The position numbers and the translations under genes were made by a program. Shown here piece after piece: positions 1-9,684 of a stretch of 64,000 nt of DNA (position 1 is its first letter; each line of letters starts with the position of its first letter). The DNA is from Bradyrhizobium sp. CB2312 (GTDB lineage Bacteria; Pseudomonadota; Alphaproteobacteria; Rhizobiales; Xanthobacteraceae). The notes beneath the pieces were generated by a model, which did not search any database, was not told the DNA's origin, and saw only the letters and a program-made list of their open reading frames with translations. The stretch covers positions 3,555,501 through 3,619,500 of the forward strand of contig NZ_CP121668.1 in assembly GCF_029714425.1 (NCBI RefSeq), read 5' to 3'.

Positions 1-1
1 G

Positions 2-1723
<1,722 letters not shown>

Positions 1724-1727
1724 CGCT

Positions 1728-1790
1728 GCGCGACAATCAGAGTTCAACAAAACTCTTGCGCGCGACAATCATCGCGGCAATCATCATCAG
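1728..1790 (+). repeat. Probable IS21 terminal repeats
   Basis: Directly after istB the 12-mer GCGCGACAATCA occurs twice (1728-1739 and 1760-1771), with a degenerate third copy near 1774-1785. IS21 elements carry several short repeats at their ends that bind transposase, so this is probably the right end of the element. The exact terminus cannot be fixed because the other end is outside the window. Confidence 0.5.
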
Positions 1791-2735
1791 GCCGCGACAC
1801 TGCCTCGCCATCCTGATCGCCGCGCACTTCCTACCCAGATTGCCGCGCTACACTCATCAGGCAGGTAGGCGAAGTTCTGTTTGCCGAACCGGCCCTCCGC
1901 CTTGGCGTTCGACGTCATGGGCTTGGGCAGCGTGACTGCAACGCCAGCCTCTTCGCAGGCTAATATCTCTCCTCCGTCGAAGTAGCCACGGTCGGCGACC
2001 GCCTCGAGTTTGTCCACTTCGAGCACTTCTTTGGCTTGCTTCGACATCCGAGCAAGCTGCCCAGGGTCGTTGCCGACGTTTATGACCTCGTGCGTAACAA
2101 TCAGATGGTGTTCGATGTCCACCGCGACCTGGACATTGTAGCCGACGACACCCGATCCGCGCCCACTGGTGGCCATCGAACGGGCATCCGGATCGGTGAG
2201 CGATATCTGTTGATCCGGCGTGTTGCGCATCTGCGCATCAAGCACTTCCAGGCGGCCCATCTCCTGCTTCAGCCGAGCGATCTTTTCCTTGATCCTGGTC
2301 GTTTTGATGCTGATCGCTTCCGATGGCTCCTGCCGATCGGCGCTATCGAGTTGACGCAGATATCGACCGACGCTTTCCTCGATCTGCGCCATCCGCCTCG
2401 CCATCTTGGCATGCATGAAGTTGCGATCGCGGTTGTTCACTGCCTTGAACTTGCTGCCATCGATTGCGACGCTTAGGGTCTGCAATAGGCCCATTTGCCG
2501 GCATAGCGCAACGAACTTCGCACAAACCTTCCGGATCGCCGCGCCATTATCCTTCCGGAAATCGGCGATCGTCTTGTGATCGGGAGCCAGGCGCCCGATC
2601 AGCCACATCACCTCGACATTGCGGCGCGCCTCACGTTCCAGGCGGCGACTGGATTGCACCCGATTGAGATAACCGTAGATGTAGAGCTTCAGAAGGACTG
2701 CCGGATGATAGGAAGGCGTCGCGCGCGCGTTCGGC
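1787..2735 (-). pseudogene. Truncated IS1182-type transposase
   Basis: A DDE transposase of the IS1182 type read on the minus strand. Recognisable parts are a start region in frame (YHPAVLLKLYIYGYLNRVQS), the block LAPDHKTIADFRKDN, the first catalytic Asp in VAIDGSKFKAVN and the second in VADRGYFDGGEI. The 5' end is missing: no proper N-terminus precedes the YHPAVLL block. The 3' end stops being transposase-like after FAYLPDE near 1855, so the Glu-containing C-terminal domain is lost. It is a dead remnant lying back to back with the IS21 end. Confidence 0.85.
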
Positions 2736-3487
2736 CAGAACGCGAACCGTGGTCCCGGACAGGTATTCGCGCGACTTGGTGCTCATTGCGGGTTGATTCC
2801 GCCGGACGAGCGCAGAAGCAAGCCACTAGCTATTGGGTTTGCGACTCTGGCGAGCCCAAGAAGGGCGTCAAAGGCGAAATTCTTGATCGAGAAATGATGG
2901 ACACGGCGCCCGGCAAAAGGCGGCCCCAACCGCTGGCGGGCTAAGTTGAGGCCGTAGTATCCGCCAGCCCAAGCTCACCATGCATCCCGCGCCGGGGCGC
3001 TGGCGATATGGCAAACGGCAAACAAAATAATTTGGAACGACCTCCGCGCAAGAAGCTGCCCCTGTGCGTTCGGGCACATGACCTTTTGCCTTTTCGTCGC
3101 TCTTCCTTCCGCATGGTGTAAACTGCGATGATGCTGACGCTCAGCGTCGCGCCAAGCATGCAGCCCAGGCCAAGGCCCAGCCAGAACATGGGACAGCTCC
3201 TCCGTGGCCCAGCTCCCTATTTTCAGCGCATCTTCACGTAGGGGCATCTTCAGTTCGGCCTCAGCAGCCGCCGGAACGCCTCCATTATCTCGGGGCTCTA
3301 CGCCCACTCCTCGCCTCACCAGACAAACCTCGGCTCCCAGACAGCCGCATTTCGTCCCGTCAGCAGTCAGCGTAAAAAAAGCAACGTGTTGCCTGCAATG
3401 TGGAAAGTCCCACAGCTGTCGATTGCGAACTTAGGAACGAGAGCTCGGCTTTCACATTCCTCCTGAAGTGCAATCGGGAGCCTTAGC
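2736..3487. other. No recognisable gene
   Basis: About 750 bases without a convincing coding region. Several overlapping short open frames exist on the minus strand (2868-3319), but none resembles a known family and their composition looks non-coding. Just before the next gene, GGAAC at 3434-3438 is followed after 17 bases by ATT, one mismatch from the EcfG-type pattern, so a weak stress promoter is possible. Confidence 0.4.
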
Positions 3488-3709
3488 ATGGCAATCCAAA
3501 TCGTGATGGATCATAGCGGCGATAGCCGACACTTCTTCGACAACTCCAATTCAGAAGCATTGGCAGAGGCGGAGAAGCGTTTTCTGCAATTTGCTCTCAA
3601 AGGGTATACCGCGGCGGTGCGGAAGGGGCCCGGTGAGGTGAGCAGGATCACCGCGTTCGATCCGATGGCGGAAGAAACGTTGTTCTTCCCGCGGCTCGTG
3701 GGCGGGTGA
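3488..3709 (+). CDS. Conserved small rhizobial protein, 73 aa
   Basis: A soluble 73-aa protein of a family I recognise from Bradyrhizobium and relatives, recurring as MAIQIVMD..GD.RHFF at the start and EETLFFPRLVGG at the end. No domain of known function. A purine-rich CGGGAG lies 7 bases before the ATG. The next gene starts 8 bases after the stop, so the two are probably cotranscribed. Function unknown. Confidence 0.8.
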   Translation: MAIQIVMDHSGDSRHFFDNSNSEALAEAEKRFLQFALKGYTAAVRKGPGEVSRITAFDPMAEETLFFPRLVGG

Positions 3710-3716
3710 TCGCGAG

Positions 3717-4175
3717 GTGACGAGAAGGCATCGTCGCATCGGCTTATGGCCCCATCGAAGCGTCGCGGTAAGCAGGCTTTATCAAGCAGCTAAGGCCGAG
3801 AAGACGATTCAGGGTCGTGCGCTACGACTGCTGCGTTCTTGGCTTTCGCCCGAGCAAAGGACAGAGTTCGATACCGGGGGGTATTTCGATGTGGTAGGAT
3901 GCGACAGTGGGAAGCGTTATCGCATCCGGAGGGGAACATCCGGGAACGTCCACGAGATCGACGAGTACGGACGGCTCGGCACGGGCTGGTGTTTCGTCCC
4001 GCTGGGTGGCTTGATAGAGGGCGACGTCATGCTCGCCCAAAAAATAGCTATCGAGACGGACGAGGAGCGCGCTTTGAGCGTTGCCAACTCCTTCCCAGGA
4101 CCCATCCGATTGGCGCCTACCCAGATATCGTCCATCAGAGAGGAGGAGTTTGGGCGCACGTTTTTTTCCAGCTAA
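3717..4175 (+). CDS. Conserved hypothetical protein, 152 aa
   Basis: The protein resembles a family seen in Bradyrhizobium and Methylobacterium, with a core LLRSWLSPEQR, YFDVVGCDSGKRYRIR, VHEIDEYGRLGTGWCFVP and GDVMLAQKIAIET. This core spans about residues 38-125. The first 30 residues (Arg-rich, GTG start) may be upstream extension rather than native protein. It follows the 73-aa gene closely and is likely in one operon with it. The C-terminal 30 residues are less typical, so mild decay is possible. Role unknown. Confidence 0.7.
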   Translation: MTRRHRRIGLWPHRSVAVSRLYQAAKAEKTIQGRALRLLRSWLSPEQRTEFDTGGYFDVVGCDSGKRYRIRRGTSGNVHEIDEYGRLGTGWCFVPLGGLIEGDVMLAQKIAIETDEERALSVANSFPGPIRLAPTQISSIREEEFGRTFFSS

Positions 4176-4403
4176 GAGCCGGTCGGGACAATCAATAAAC
4201 CTGCAGGCATTCTCAGCAGGCAGGGGCAACTGCGGCTCGACACCGCCGCGGCATCGAGCTCAATCGGCATTATATCCGCCCCTTGCTGGCCAGCTGATTG
4301 GCAATGCACAATGGAAACTTAGCGCTATGCTTCATTACGGGCATGGTTCTGGGCGCAAACTCGAGTGAGCGATGCTTTGCGTTTCGAGGGAAGCGGGGTG
4401 CTG

Positions 4404-4739
4404 CTACCGAAGGACTTTGGGCAACACGACGACGACATCAATAACCTGTTTCAAGATCTCTGTAGCTAAGTCAGCAATCACCAAAGCGAAGTCGTCCTCA
4501 ATCTCCGCAGCGGTGCTTTCGTCCTTCGCATAGACGTACAAAAGCGGTCCATCGACCTCCGCGAATCTGACGCCAGCAAACACGCGATAGAATACAACCG
4601 CGCCTATTACACCGGCTAGCCTGCCTGTATAGCTTAATCCTGGGTGCTGGTGAGATCCATGGCGCCGAGATAAACGCACTTCGCGCGAAAACAAGTCATA
4701 AAAAATTATTTCAGCAACCTGTTGCAAGCGAGATAGCAA
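4404..4739 (-). CDS. Doubtful hypothetical protein, 111 aa
   Basis: An open frame of 111 codons in an otherwise gene-poor stretch. The central part (GVIGAVVFYRVFAGVRFAEVDG) and the acidic, helix-prone end (ESTAAEIEDDFALVIADLA) look protein-like, and no longer open frame competes on the other strand. I do not recognise a family and see no clear ribosome binding site. It may be a real orphan or a chance frame. Confidence 0.3.
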   Translation of the reverse strand: MLSRLQQVAEIIFYDLFSREVRLSRRHGSHQHPGLSYTGRLAGVIGAVVFYRVFAGVRFAEVDGPLLYVYAKDESTAAEIEDDFALVIADLATEILKQVIDVVVVLPKVLR

Positions 4740-5344
4740 GACCCTTGCTGTGCGCGGGCGCGGTTCTCACGCGCTCCGCCCCTCAGTTACGCAACCCCGC
4801 TTCCCGTCGCTGGCAACTTAGGGCCGACATCGCTGCGACGATGAACCAGGCTCTGCCGGAGGCAACAAAGCTGGCATTTGTCGTTAGCCTTTCCTCGCCT
4901 GGGCGTTAGCGCCGTGGTCGTCCATTGGTTTGGCATACATCTTCCAATAGGCGGGCTTTACCGCAAGCACGCCATCTCGAGCCAGGCGCAATTGCAGTTG
5001 ATGGCCTCGTCGACCGTCGGGGAGGGGCGATGCCCCCGTCGGCCACATGCGCTCGTTCCATGAATCGCAAGGCACTTGTCAGCCTGGCGGATCAGCACCT
5101 CGCCCTTGGCGAGGATGGTAGATGCGCCGACTCGGGGCCTCGCCGCATCGAACCTGTCGACGGCAAAACAGGCACGCGGCCTATTTGATGTTTCCGAACG
5201 AGCGTCGCTCCCTTAACACAAAAATTACAGATTCTTGCCAGCCTGTGACCATTGCAGATCGTCGCAGCTGCGACTTGAAATCATACGTGTTGAACTCAGC
5301 TCATACCTGCTCGGTTGGCAGTCTCTTCACTGGAGAAGTCTGCT
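4740..5344. other. No recognisable gene
   Basis: Roughly 600 bases with only short overlapping open frames on both strands, none with family resemblance. The last 60 bases form the leader of the small membrane protein gene that starts at 5345. Confidence 0.4.
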
Positions 5345-5479
5345 ATGTTGAAGGGCTTCCTTATTGCGCTGATAGCGCTTCTCTTTCTGGCGCTTTGTGA
5401 TCAATACTGGTCAGGCGGGCGCTATATCGAAGCCGCCGTCGTACTGGCGAGACAAATCGGGCGGTCGTTCGGTGTGTAA
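5345..5479 (+). CDS. Small single-pass membrane protein, 44 aa
   Basis: A 44-aa protein: one hydrophobic helix (FLIALIALLFLALCDQYW, residues 5-22), then a short polar tail (GGRYIEAAVVLARQIGRSFGV). This layout, with a D-Q-Y at the membrane edge and the ending RQI..SFG, matches a small-protein family common in Bradyrhizobium. GGAGAAG lies 8 bases before the ATG. Probably an inner-membrane microprotein; role unknown. Confidence 0.7.
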   Translation: MLKGFLIALIALLFLALCDQYWSGGRYIEAAVVLARQIGRSFGV

Positions 5480-5504
5480 CAGGGCGGCTCTCCAGGAGCT
5501 CGGG

Positions 5505-5684
5505 ATGAGTGACGCGGACTCCCTTCGGTTGCTGAACAAGAGGGAGTGCCCAGGTTGCCGCTCAGTAAGTATGTCACATGGATTGCGGATTGATATCGCG
5601 GAGCTCCTGACATGCACCGCTTGTAAGGCGCGATTTTACGTTGCTCCGCGCTCTCCTCATGCCAAAGCGTTCATCCGGCAATAG
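5505..5684 (+). CDS. Small zinc-ribbon protein, 59 aa
   Basis: Starting at the ATG at 5505, behind AGGAGCT, the frame encodes a 59-aa protein with two paired cysteines: ECPGCRS near residue 14 and LTCTACKARFYV near residue 35. Two CxxC knuckles about 20 residues apart fit a treble-clef or zinc-ribbon fold. The frame is open for 36 further codons upstream, but that part overlaps the previous gene and lacks a good start. Likely a small metal-binding protein of unknown role. Confidence 0.6.
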   Translation: MSDADSLRLLNKRECPGCRSVSMSHGLRIDIAELLTCTACKARFYVAPRSPHAKAFIRQ

Positions 5685-5760
5685 ACTCATTCGACAGGTA
5701 GTTGGCTGCACCTCACAGACTGCGGTGATCGGGCCGCCCGACAGCGGCGCATACTTTTGG

Positions 5761-5985
5761 TCAAATCGGCAAGCTGAGCTGCGGCACGGCGTCAGTGGTC
5801 GTCTGCAGAGACGACATGGAGACGCCGAGAAGCCGCACCGATTTCGACAGAGGCATCTCGGCTTTTAGCAACCCTGTTGCCAGCCGGTCGAGCTTGGCAC
5901 CGCTTGACACCGGGGGCGGCGACCGAGCGGCTCCGCGTAATGATCTCGAAGTCGGCGCATTTGACCTTCCGAGCTGCAGCACGCC
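5761..5985 (-). pseudogene. dinB: DNA polymerase IV (DinB) C-terminal remnant
   Basis: Minus-strand remnant of the little-finger domain of a Y-family polymerase. One frame gives KVKCADFEIITRSRSVAAP (the conserved K-x-ADF-x-x-x-TRS strand); another gives KLDRLATGLLKAEMPLSKSV and then VRLLGVSMSSLQ, ending PQLSLPI. The two parts are out of frame with each other, so at least one indel separates them, and the palm and finger domains are absent. It is a decayed error-prone polymerase fragment, in keeping with other broken repair genes in this island. Confidence 0.7.
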
Positions 5986-6597
5986 ATGCTCCAGGCTCGA
6001 GTTGCGCGACCAGAGAATCGAGTTGGCCGCATCGCTAGGGCGCAGCAAGTTCGCCGCATGCCCGCTTGATAGCAATCCGCATTCCCTGATCGGCTGCGAC
6101 ACTGTGCTTGCACTGCGGGCACAGTTGTTGAGGAAGAATAGGGGACTCATGAAAATCAATCTCGCAAGGCACGGATTTCCGCAAGCGGGCCAATACGTCA
6201 GGGCAGATCGGCTGGCGCGCGCATACGCGCCGCAAGGTGACTTCTCGATTTACGTCTATGGGTGGGTCGATCGGCGCGGCCGCGTGAAAAAGGCCGCAGT
6301 AGCAAGCCACCGCGGCCTGCCGGGTTAAAATGTGTAGGTGAAATATGGGATCCAGCCCCGGCAGAAGTAGCCTATTCCGACTATGCCGAGTCGCAATGTC
6401 GTCGATGTCACACTTTGGGAAATGTTGCGTCTACGTCAGGGGTACTGACGGATGGAGGAAGAGGGAGGGCCCACCGGGGCTGGCATAGCGAGCCCTCAAC
6501 CTCCACGCGCGAGCCGCCCACTTCGCCACGCAACAGTCTGCATGTCATCGCGTCAGTTTCGTGTCGAAACAACATCGAAATTTGGCGACGGGCGTAA
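5986..6597. other. No firm gene
   Basis: About 610 bases. The best candidate is a minus-strand frame at 6035-6310 (91 aa, ten cysteines, including LCPQCKHS), which resembles no family I know; a plus-strand frame over the same bases is equally open. Nothing here is supported well enough to call. Confidence 0.3.
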
Positions 6598-6780
6598 TCA
6601 CCGCTGATGGCCCAAGCCGATACCCAACACGATAGCCTTCTGACGTAGCGCGCCCTCGGTTCGCTTGGTCATCTTGGATATCTTCGCGACGGGCGTCCGC
6701 GCCTTCGAGTGCGCCTTCAGTTCCTTGATGTCTTCCTTCGTCCACTCGCGCCGGACAGTTTTCTTTGCCTTTTTGGCCAC
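6598..6780 (-). CDS. Small conserved SANT/Myb-like protein, 60 aa
   Basis: A 60-aa basic protein: MAKKAKKTVRREW, then a predicted helical body (TKEDIKELKAHSKARTPVAK) and ISKMTKRTEGALRQKAIVLG, ending GIGLGHQR. The W..ED...LK.....T..ISK...RTEGALRQKA pattern is typical of a SANT/Myb-like three-helix domain common as a stand-alone small protein in rhizobia. It may bind DNA. The ATG at 6780 gives the conserved N-terminus; a longer upstream extension is in another frame. Confident as a gene, unsure of the role. Confidence 0.85.
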   Translation of the reverse strand: MAKKAKKTVRREWTKEDIKELKAHSKARTPVAKISKMTKRTEGALRQKAIVLGIGLGHQR

Positions 6781-6949
6781 TCAGCGACTCCGTCAATTGT
6801 TAGGAGCGCGGTCTAACAACATCGCCCACCGTACGCAACCTTGCAAAGGAGAATCCTTGCCCAACGACGACTTTCAATCGCCAGTTTTCTAGCTTTCCAT
6901 TCAAACTGAAGCGCCAATAGCAACGCCATAGCGCAGCAGCCGCTGTGGG

Positions 6950-7225
6950 TCAGGCCTTTACGGGCGTCAGATGCTCAGTGTCCACAACCGGCATCTCCTT
7001 TCCTGCATCAAACTGTTCGCTTGCGATCTGCTCGATCGTCCCCCGATGCCTGTGGAATGTGGCGACCACGTTATCGGGGTCGGTGCAGTCGGCAACGGCG
7101 CGGTCTCTCAAGGCTGACCATTCGACCCTGCAGCCGATGCGATCATCGCCATTGAACATAGCAAACAGAACGGTTTCCGGGTTCGCCTCCTGAAACTCGC
7201 CAGAGGGGTCGGGGGAAAGGGGCAT
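6950..7225 (-). CDS. DUF1488-family protein, 91 aa
   Basis: A 91-aa soluble protein with the DUF1488 layout: an F-x-x-x-x-GD strand (VLFAMFNGDDRIGCRVEW), an alanine/leucine helix, then F..HR..IE.IAS..FDAG followed by VVDTEHL. Family members are small orphan proteins of unknown function, frequent in rhizobia. Its own ATG sits inside a short leader. It lies just downstream, on the same strand, of the DUF6894 gene (18 bases), so the two likely form one transcript. Confidence 0.75.
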   Translation of the reverse strand: MPLSPDPSGEFQEANPETVLFAMFNGDDRIGCRVEWSALRDRAVADCTDPDNVVATFHRHRGTIEQIASEQFDAGKEMPVVDTEHLTPVKA

Positions 7226-7242
7226 CTCGGAACTCTACTCCG

Positions 7243-7500
7243 TCAAGAGAGGTTTCTACTTTTCCCGATCGGTGTGGCCGCGGCTACCTCAACCGTGGCC
7301 GATACCGTCATTATCGGAGTCTCTTTCGTTCTTACGAGGATGGACAGCTTCTCAGTCAGGCTGGAAGGACTGTGGTTTCGTATCGCCTCTGCCAAATATC
7401 TCATCGCAGCGTCGCGGGCGGCCGCGAAGTTCGGAAGCTCTTCTCCCTGGTCGTCGATGATGGCACCAGCCGTGTCCTGATAGTCGAAATAGAAGCGCAT
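7243..7500 (-). CDS. DUF6894-family protein, about 85 aa
   Basis: The N-terminus MRFYFDYQDTAGAIIDDQG followed by ELPNFAAARDAAMRYLAEA is the hallmark of DUF6894: an F-x-F-D strand, a D-x-G-x-E-L-P turn, then an alanine-rich helix. The C-terminal half (VSATVEVAAATP) is the second beta element. I chose the ATG at 7500; a TTG three codons upstream is also in frame. Such proteins are abundant, often stress-induced paralogues in Bradyrhizobium with unknown function. Another, truncated DUF6894 lies at 26741. Confidence 0.75.
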   Translation of the reverse strand: MRFYFDYQDTAGAIIDDQGEELPNFAAARDAAMRYLAEAIRNHSPSSLTEKLSILVRTKETPIMTVSATVEVAAATPIGKSRNLS

Positions 7501-7507
7501 GCTTGCC

Positions 7508-7533
7508 AACGTTGCGTTGGTCCGGCCAGTTCC
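7508..7533 (-). promoter_or_regulatory. Possible EcfG-type promoter (N18 spacing)
   Basis: On the minus strand GGAAC (7533-7529) is followed after 18 bases by GTT (7510-7508). The pattern matches an EcfG promoter with one extra base, but it lies only about 7 bases before the ATG of the DUF6894 gene, so it would give an almost leaderless transcript. Weak. Confidence 0.3.
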
Positions 7534-7673
7534 TAACGACGAGCAGTTTGAGCCGCTTACTCTGGTAACAGCTCAGGGGCGAGGCCTCTGACTGGCGGAT
7601 TGGATCGTTGGAGATCGCATAGAGACTGCTATCAACGTGCGCGTGCAGAGCGACACCGTAACCGTCCTAACCG

Positions 7674-8222
7674 ATGGACCACTTTACTCGAAAGACGCGA
7701 GCAAAACTGTTCAAACGAGCTTGTGAAGTCCGTGCCCATGCGGGTAGGCGTGCCTGTGTGGCGGCAACGGGTCCGGCGAGCTTCGCTTATCTCGTCGCTG
7801 AGGTAGCGAAGAACTATTCGTTTGACGATTTTGTCACGCAATCTGGCGCATACTTTCAGGAGCTATTCGCCTCTCACGTCACCAGTGACGGCCTGCAGTT
7901 TGCAGCCGCCGTTGGCTGGCTCGATCGCGAGGATCGCCCGGCCGCATATATGATCGATCTGGTGTACGGTGACATCGAACGTTTGCGCAGCGAAGTCAAA
8001 ATTGACGGCGAGCCGATCAACCAATTGATGGAATCTCACCTGCTCGCATTTCCGCCTCCGGACATCGAGGAAGTGAAACGGACGGGCTGGCCATTAGGTG
8101 TTCCCCTTGACGCGCGTGATGCTCAAGCAGATCTGCTCCATCTTGCGGAGATCCAGCGTCGCCAGAAGTCACTAACCGGCCGCTACATCGGGATTTGGCC
8201 GCGCCCTAGCCACTTCTTTTAG
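7674..8222 (+). CDS. Hypothetical protein, 182 aa
   Basis: I do not recognise a family. The frame is a single open unit with protein-like composition in its second half (DGLQFAAAVGWLDREDRPAA, MIDLVYGDIERLRSEVKIDG, HLLAFPPPDIEEV), predicted soluble alpha/beta. The first 40 residues are rich in Arg, Cys and Ala and may not be native; the true start may be an internal codon. It converges on the TAXI gene, with 33 bases between the two stops. Confidence 0.5.
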   Translation: MDHFTRKTRAKLFKRACEVRAHAGRRACVAATGPASFAYLVAEVAKNYSFDDFVTQSGAYFQELFASHVTSDGLQFAAAVGWLDREDRPAAYMIDLVYGDIERLRSEVKIDGEPINQLMESHLLAFPPPDIEEVKRTGWPLGVPLDARDAQADLLHLAEIQRRQKSLTGRYIGIWPRPSHFF

Positions 8223-8255
8223 GCTCCGGCGTCGTCGACCACATGTAGGGGCGTG

Positions 8256-9653
8256 CTATCGCCGAGAGGCGAGGGCTGGCCCTTGCGTACGCGCTTGATC
8301 AGAATCCAGAGCAGCCCGCCTTTCCGCGACTGCATGATCGAACAGCTCAAGGACAAGGCCGAACGCGGCCATGTCCTCCTGTTCGATGGCTCCCTCATCG
8401 TAGCACTTGAGGGTTTCTGCAATGATCGCGTCGACCTCCCGCTGCGATGCCAGCAAATCCTGTTCGGATGCGGCATCGCGGACCTCGCTGGCCACTGCGA
8501 GAATGCGGTTGCGGTACCTGGTGTTGTCGTCACGTTCGTCCCTGTTCAGATATCGGCGTAGCCAAGCGGCGGCCGAACCGATCCCGGAAAAAAGAAGCAG
8601 GGCGAACCAGAAATAGTCGCTGTACTTGTCCAGAAAGGTCCTTTCGGTCCCGTTGATGACCGCCGCAGCGCCTCGGTGTACCGAGGGCTCCACCTCCTTC
8701 TCCGTATCTGGCTTCGCGATGTGCCCGGCGCCGGGGACGCGTTGCGCGATGGAATCGCGTACGACGAAAAGCTGACGATAAAAGGCCGCTGCTTTGGCTT
8801 CCGATAGCTCTTTTCTGGCCAGGATGAGATGGCTGACGCTGATGGTGTCGATCTTGTCCTCGGGCCAAGCCGGGTTGGCGTTGAAGACGCTGACGGGGAC
8901 CTCCTCGGCTTCGTAGCGGGGGTGCCGCAGGGCGATCGCCTCGGCCGCTTCGATCGGAAGAAACTTCGGAGCTCCTCGCGATCGGGCAGTCGCGGCGATG
9001 GCCGCGGCCGTGATCTTGCTGTCGAGGGGGCCTACGGTGAAGTACGCATCCAGCGTGTTGTCCTGCGCGAGCTTTTCGATCTCTTCGGTCCCGAATTGGT
9101 CGGTGGCAACCCTGTCGGGCCGCACGCCCGAGCCCTCTAGAATTGTCCGAAGGAGTGCGACATTGGCACCGGTCCTTCCGATAATGCCGATCTTGTGCCC
9201 CGCCAATTCGGCGATCTCAGCGATCTTGCCGCCTGACCTCTTCTTGGAGTCCTTGCCCGGTCGCCCTGAGGGGGACCAGAGGACGACGTAATTCTTACGC
9301 AGGACGGCCAGCGTCTGCGCATCGGCCGGCATCGCAAGGTCGCTGCGGCCCACAGCCAAGTCGGTTTGGCCGACGCCCATCAAGGCCAAAGATTCGACCG
9401 CTCCTGCGGTCGTGATCGGCGAGATCCTCACCGTCCTGCTTTCGTCCTCGAACGCTTCGGCCATCGCCTGGACCACCTGGTGATCTTCGCTTCCTGAGGG
9501 TCCGACGGCGATCCTAAGGGCCTTGGGCTGCAGGACGTAGAAGAGGGCGGCCGTAGCCCCGCCGAAGACGATGAAGCCCAGGGCCAATAAGAGTAGGAGC
9601 CTTCGTTGGCGTCGATCGGCTGAACCTTTGACCGGAGCTGAAAAAGACATCAC
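8256..9653 (-). CDS. TAXI-family solute-binding protein, membrane-anchored
   Basis: A 465-aa protein of the TAXI (TRAP-associated extracytoplasmic immunogenic) family. Residues 19-41 form an N-terminal signal anchor (LLLLLALGFIVFGGATAALF). Residues 46-330 are the binding domain: IAVGPSGSEDHQVVQAMAEA, then the family-typical LALMGVGQTDLAVGRSDLA, then LAGHKIGIIGRTGANVALL. A second membrane helix (FWFALLLFSGIGSAAAWL) precedes a charged cytoplasmic tail of about 100 residues. The two helices and long tail are unusual for a binding protein, and no TRAP membrane subunits lie nearby. The gene follows the Nramp gene by 31 bases, so they probably form an operon. Ligand unknown. Confidence 0.85.
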   Translation of the reverse strand: MMSFSAPVKGSADRRQRRLLLLLALGFIVFGGATAALFYVLQPKALRIAVGPSGSEDHQVVQAMAEAFEDESRTVRISPITTAGAVESLALMGVGQTDLAVGRSDLAMPADAQTLAVLRKNYVVLWSPSGRPGKDSKKRSGGKIAEIAELAGHKIGIIGRTGANVALLRTILEGSGVRPDRVATDQFGTEEIEKLAQDNTLDAYFTVGPLDSKITAAAIAATARSRGAPKFLPIEAAEAIALRHPRYEAEEVPVSVFNANPAWPEDKIDTISVSHLILARKELSEAKAAAFYRQLFVVRDSIAQRVPGAGHIAKPDTEKEVEPSVHRGAAAVINGTERTFLDKYSDYFWFALLLFSGIGSAAAWLRRYLNRDERDDNTRYRNRILAVASEVRDAASEQDLLASQREVDAIIAETLKCYDEGAIEQEDMAAFGLVLELFDHAVAERRAALDSDQARTQGPALASRR

Positions 9654-9684
9654 CGGACCTCACTAGGGTAGTCGTCGATGCGGA

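Noticed and set aside
2868..3319. Overlapping minus-strand frames of 69-114 codons
   Set aside because: They lack family resemblance and ribosome binding sites, and overlap each other in different frames.
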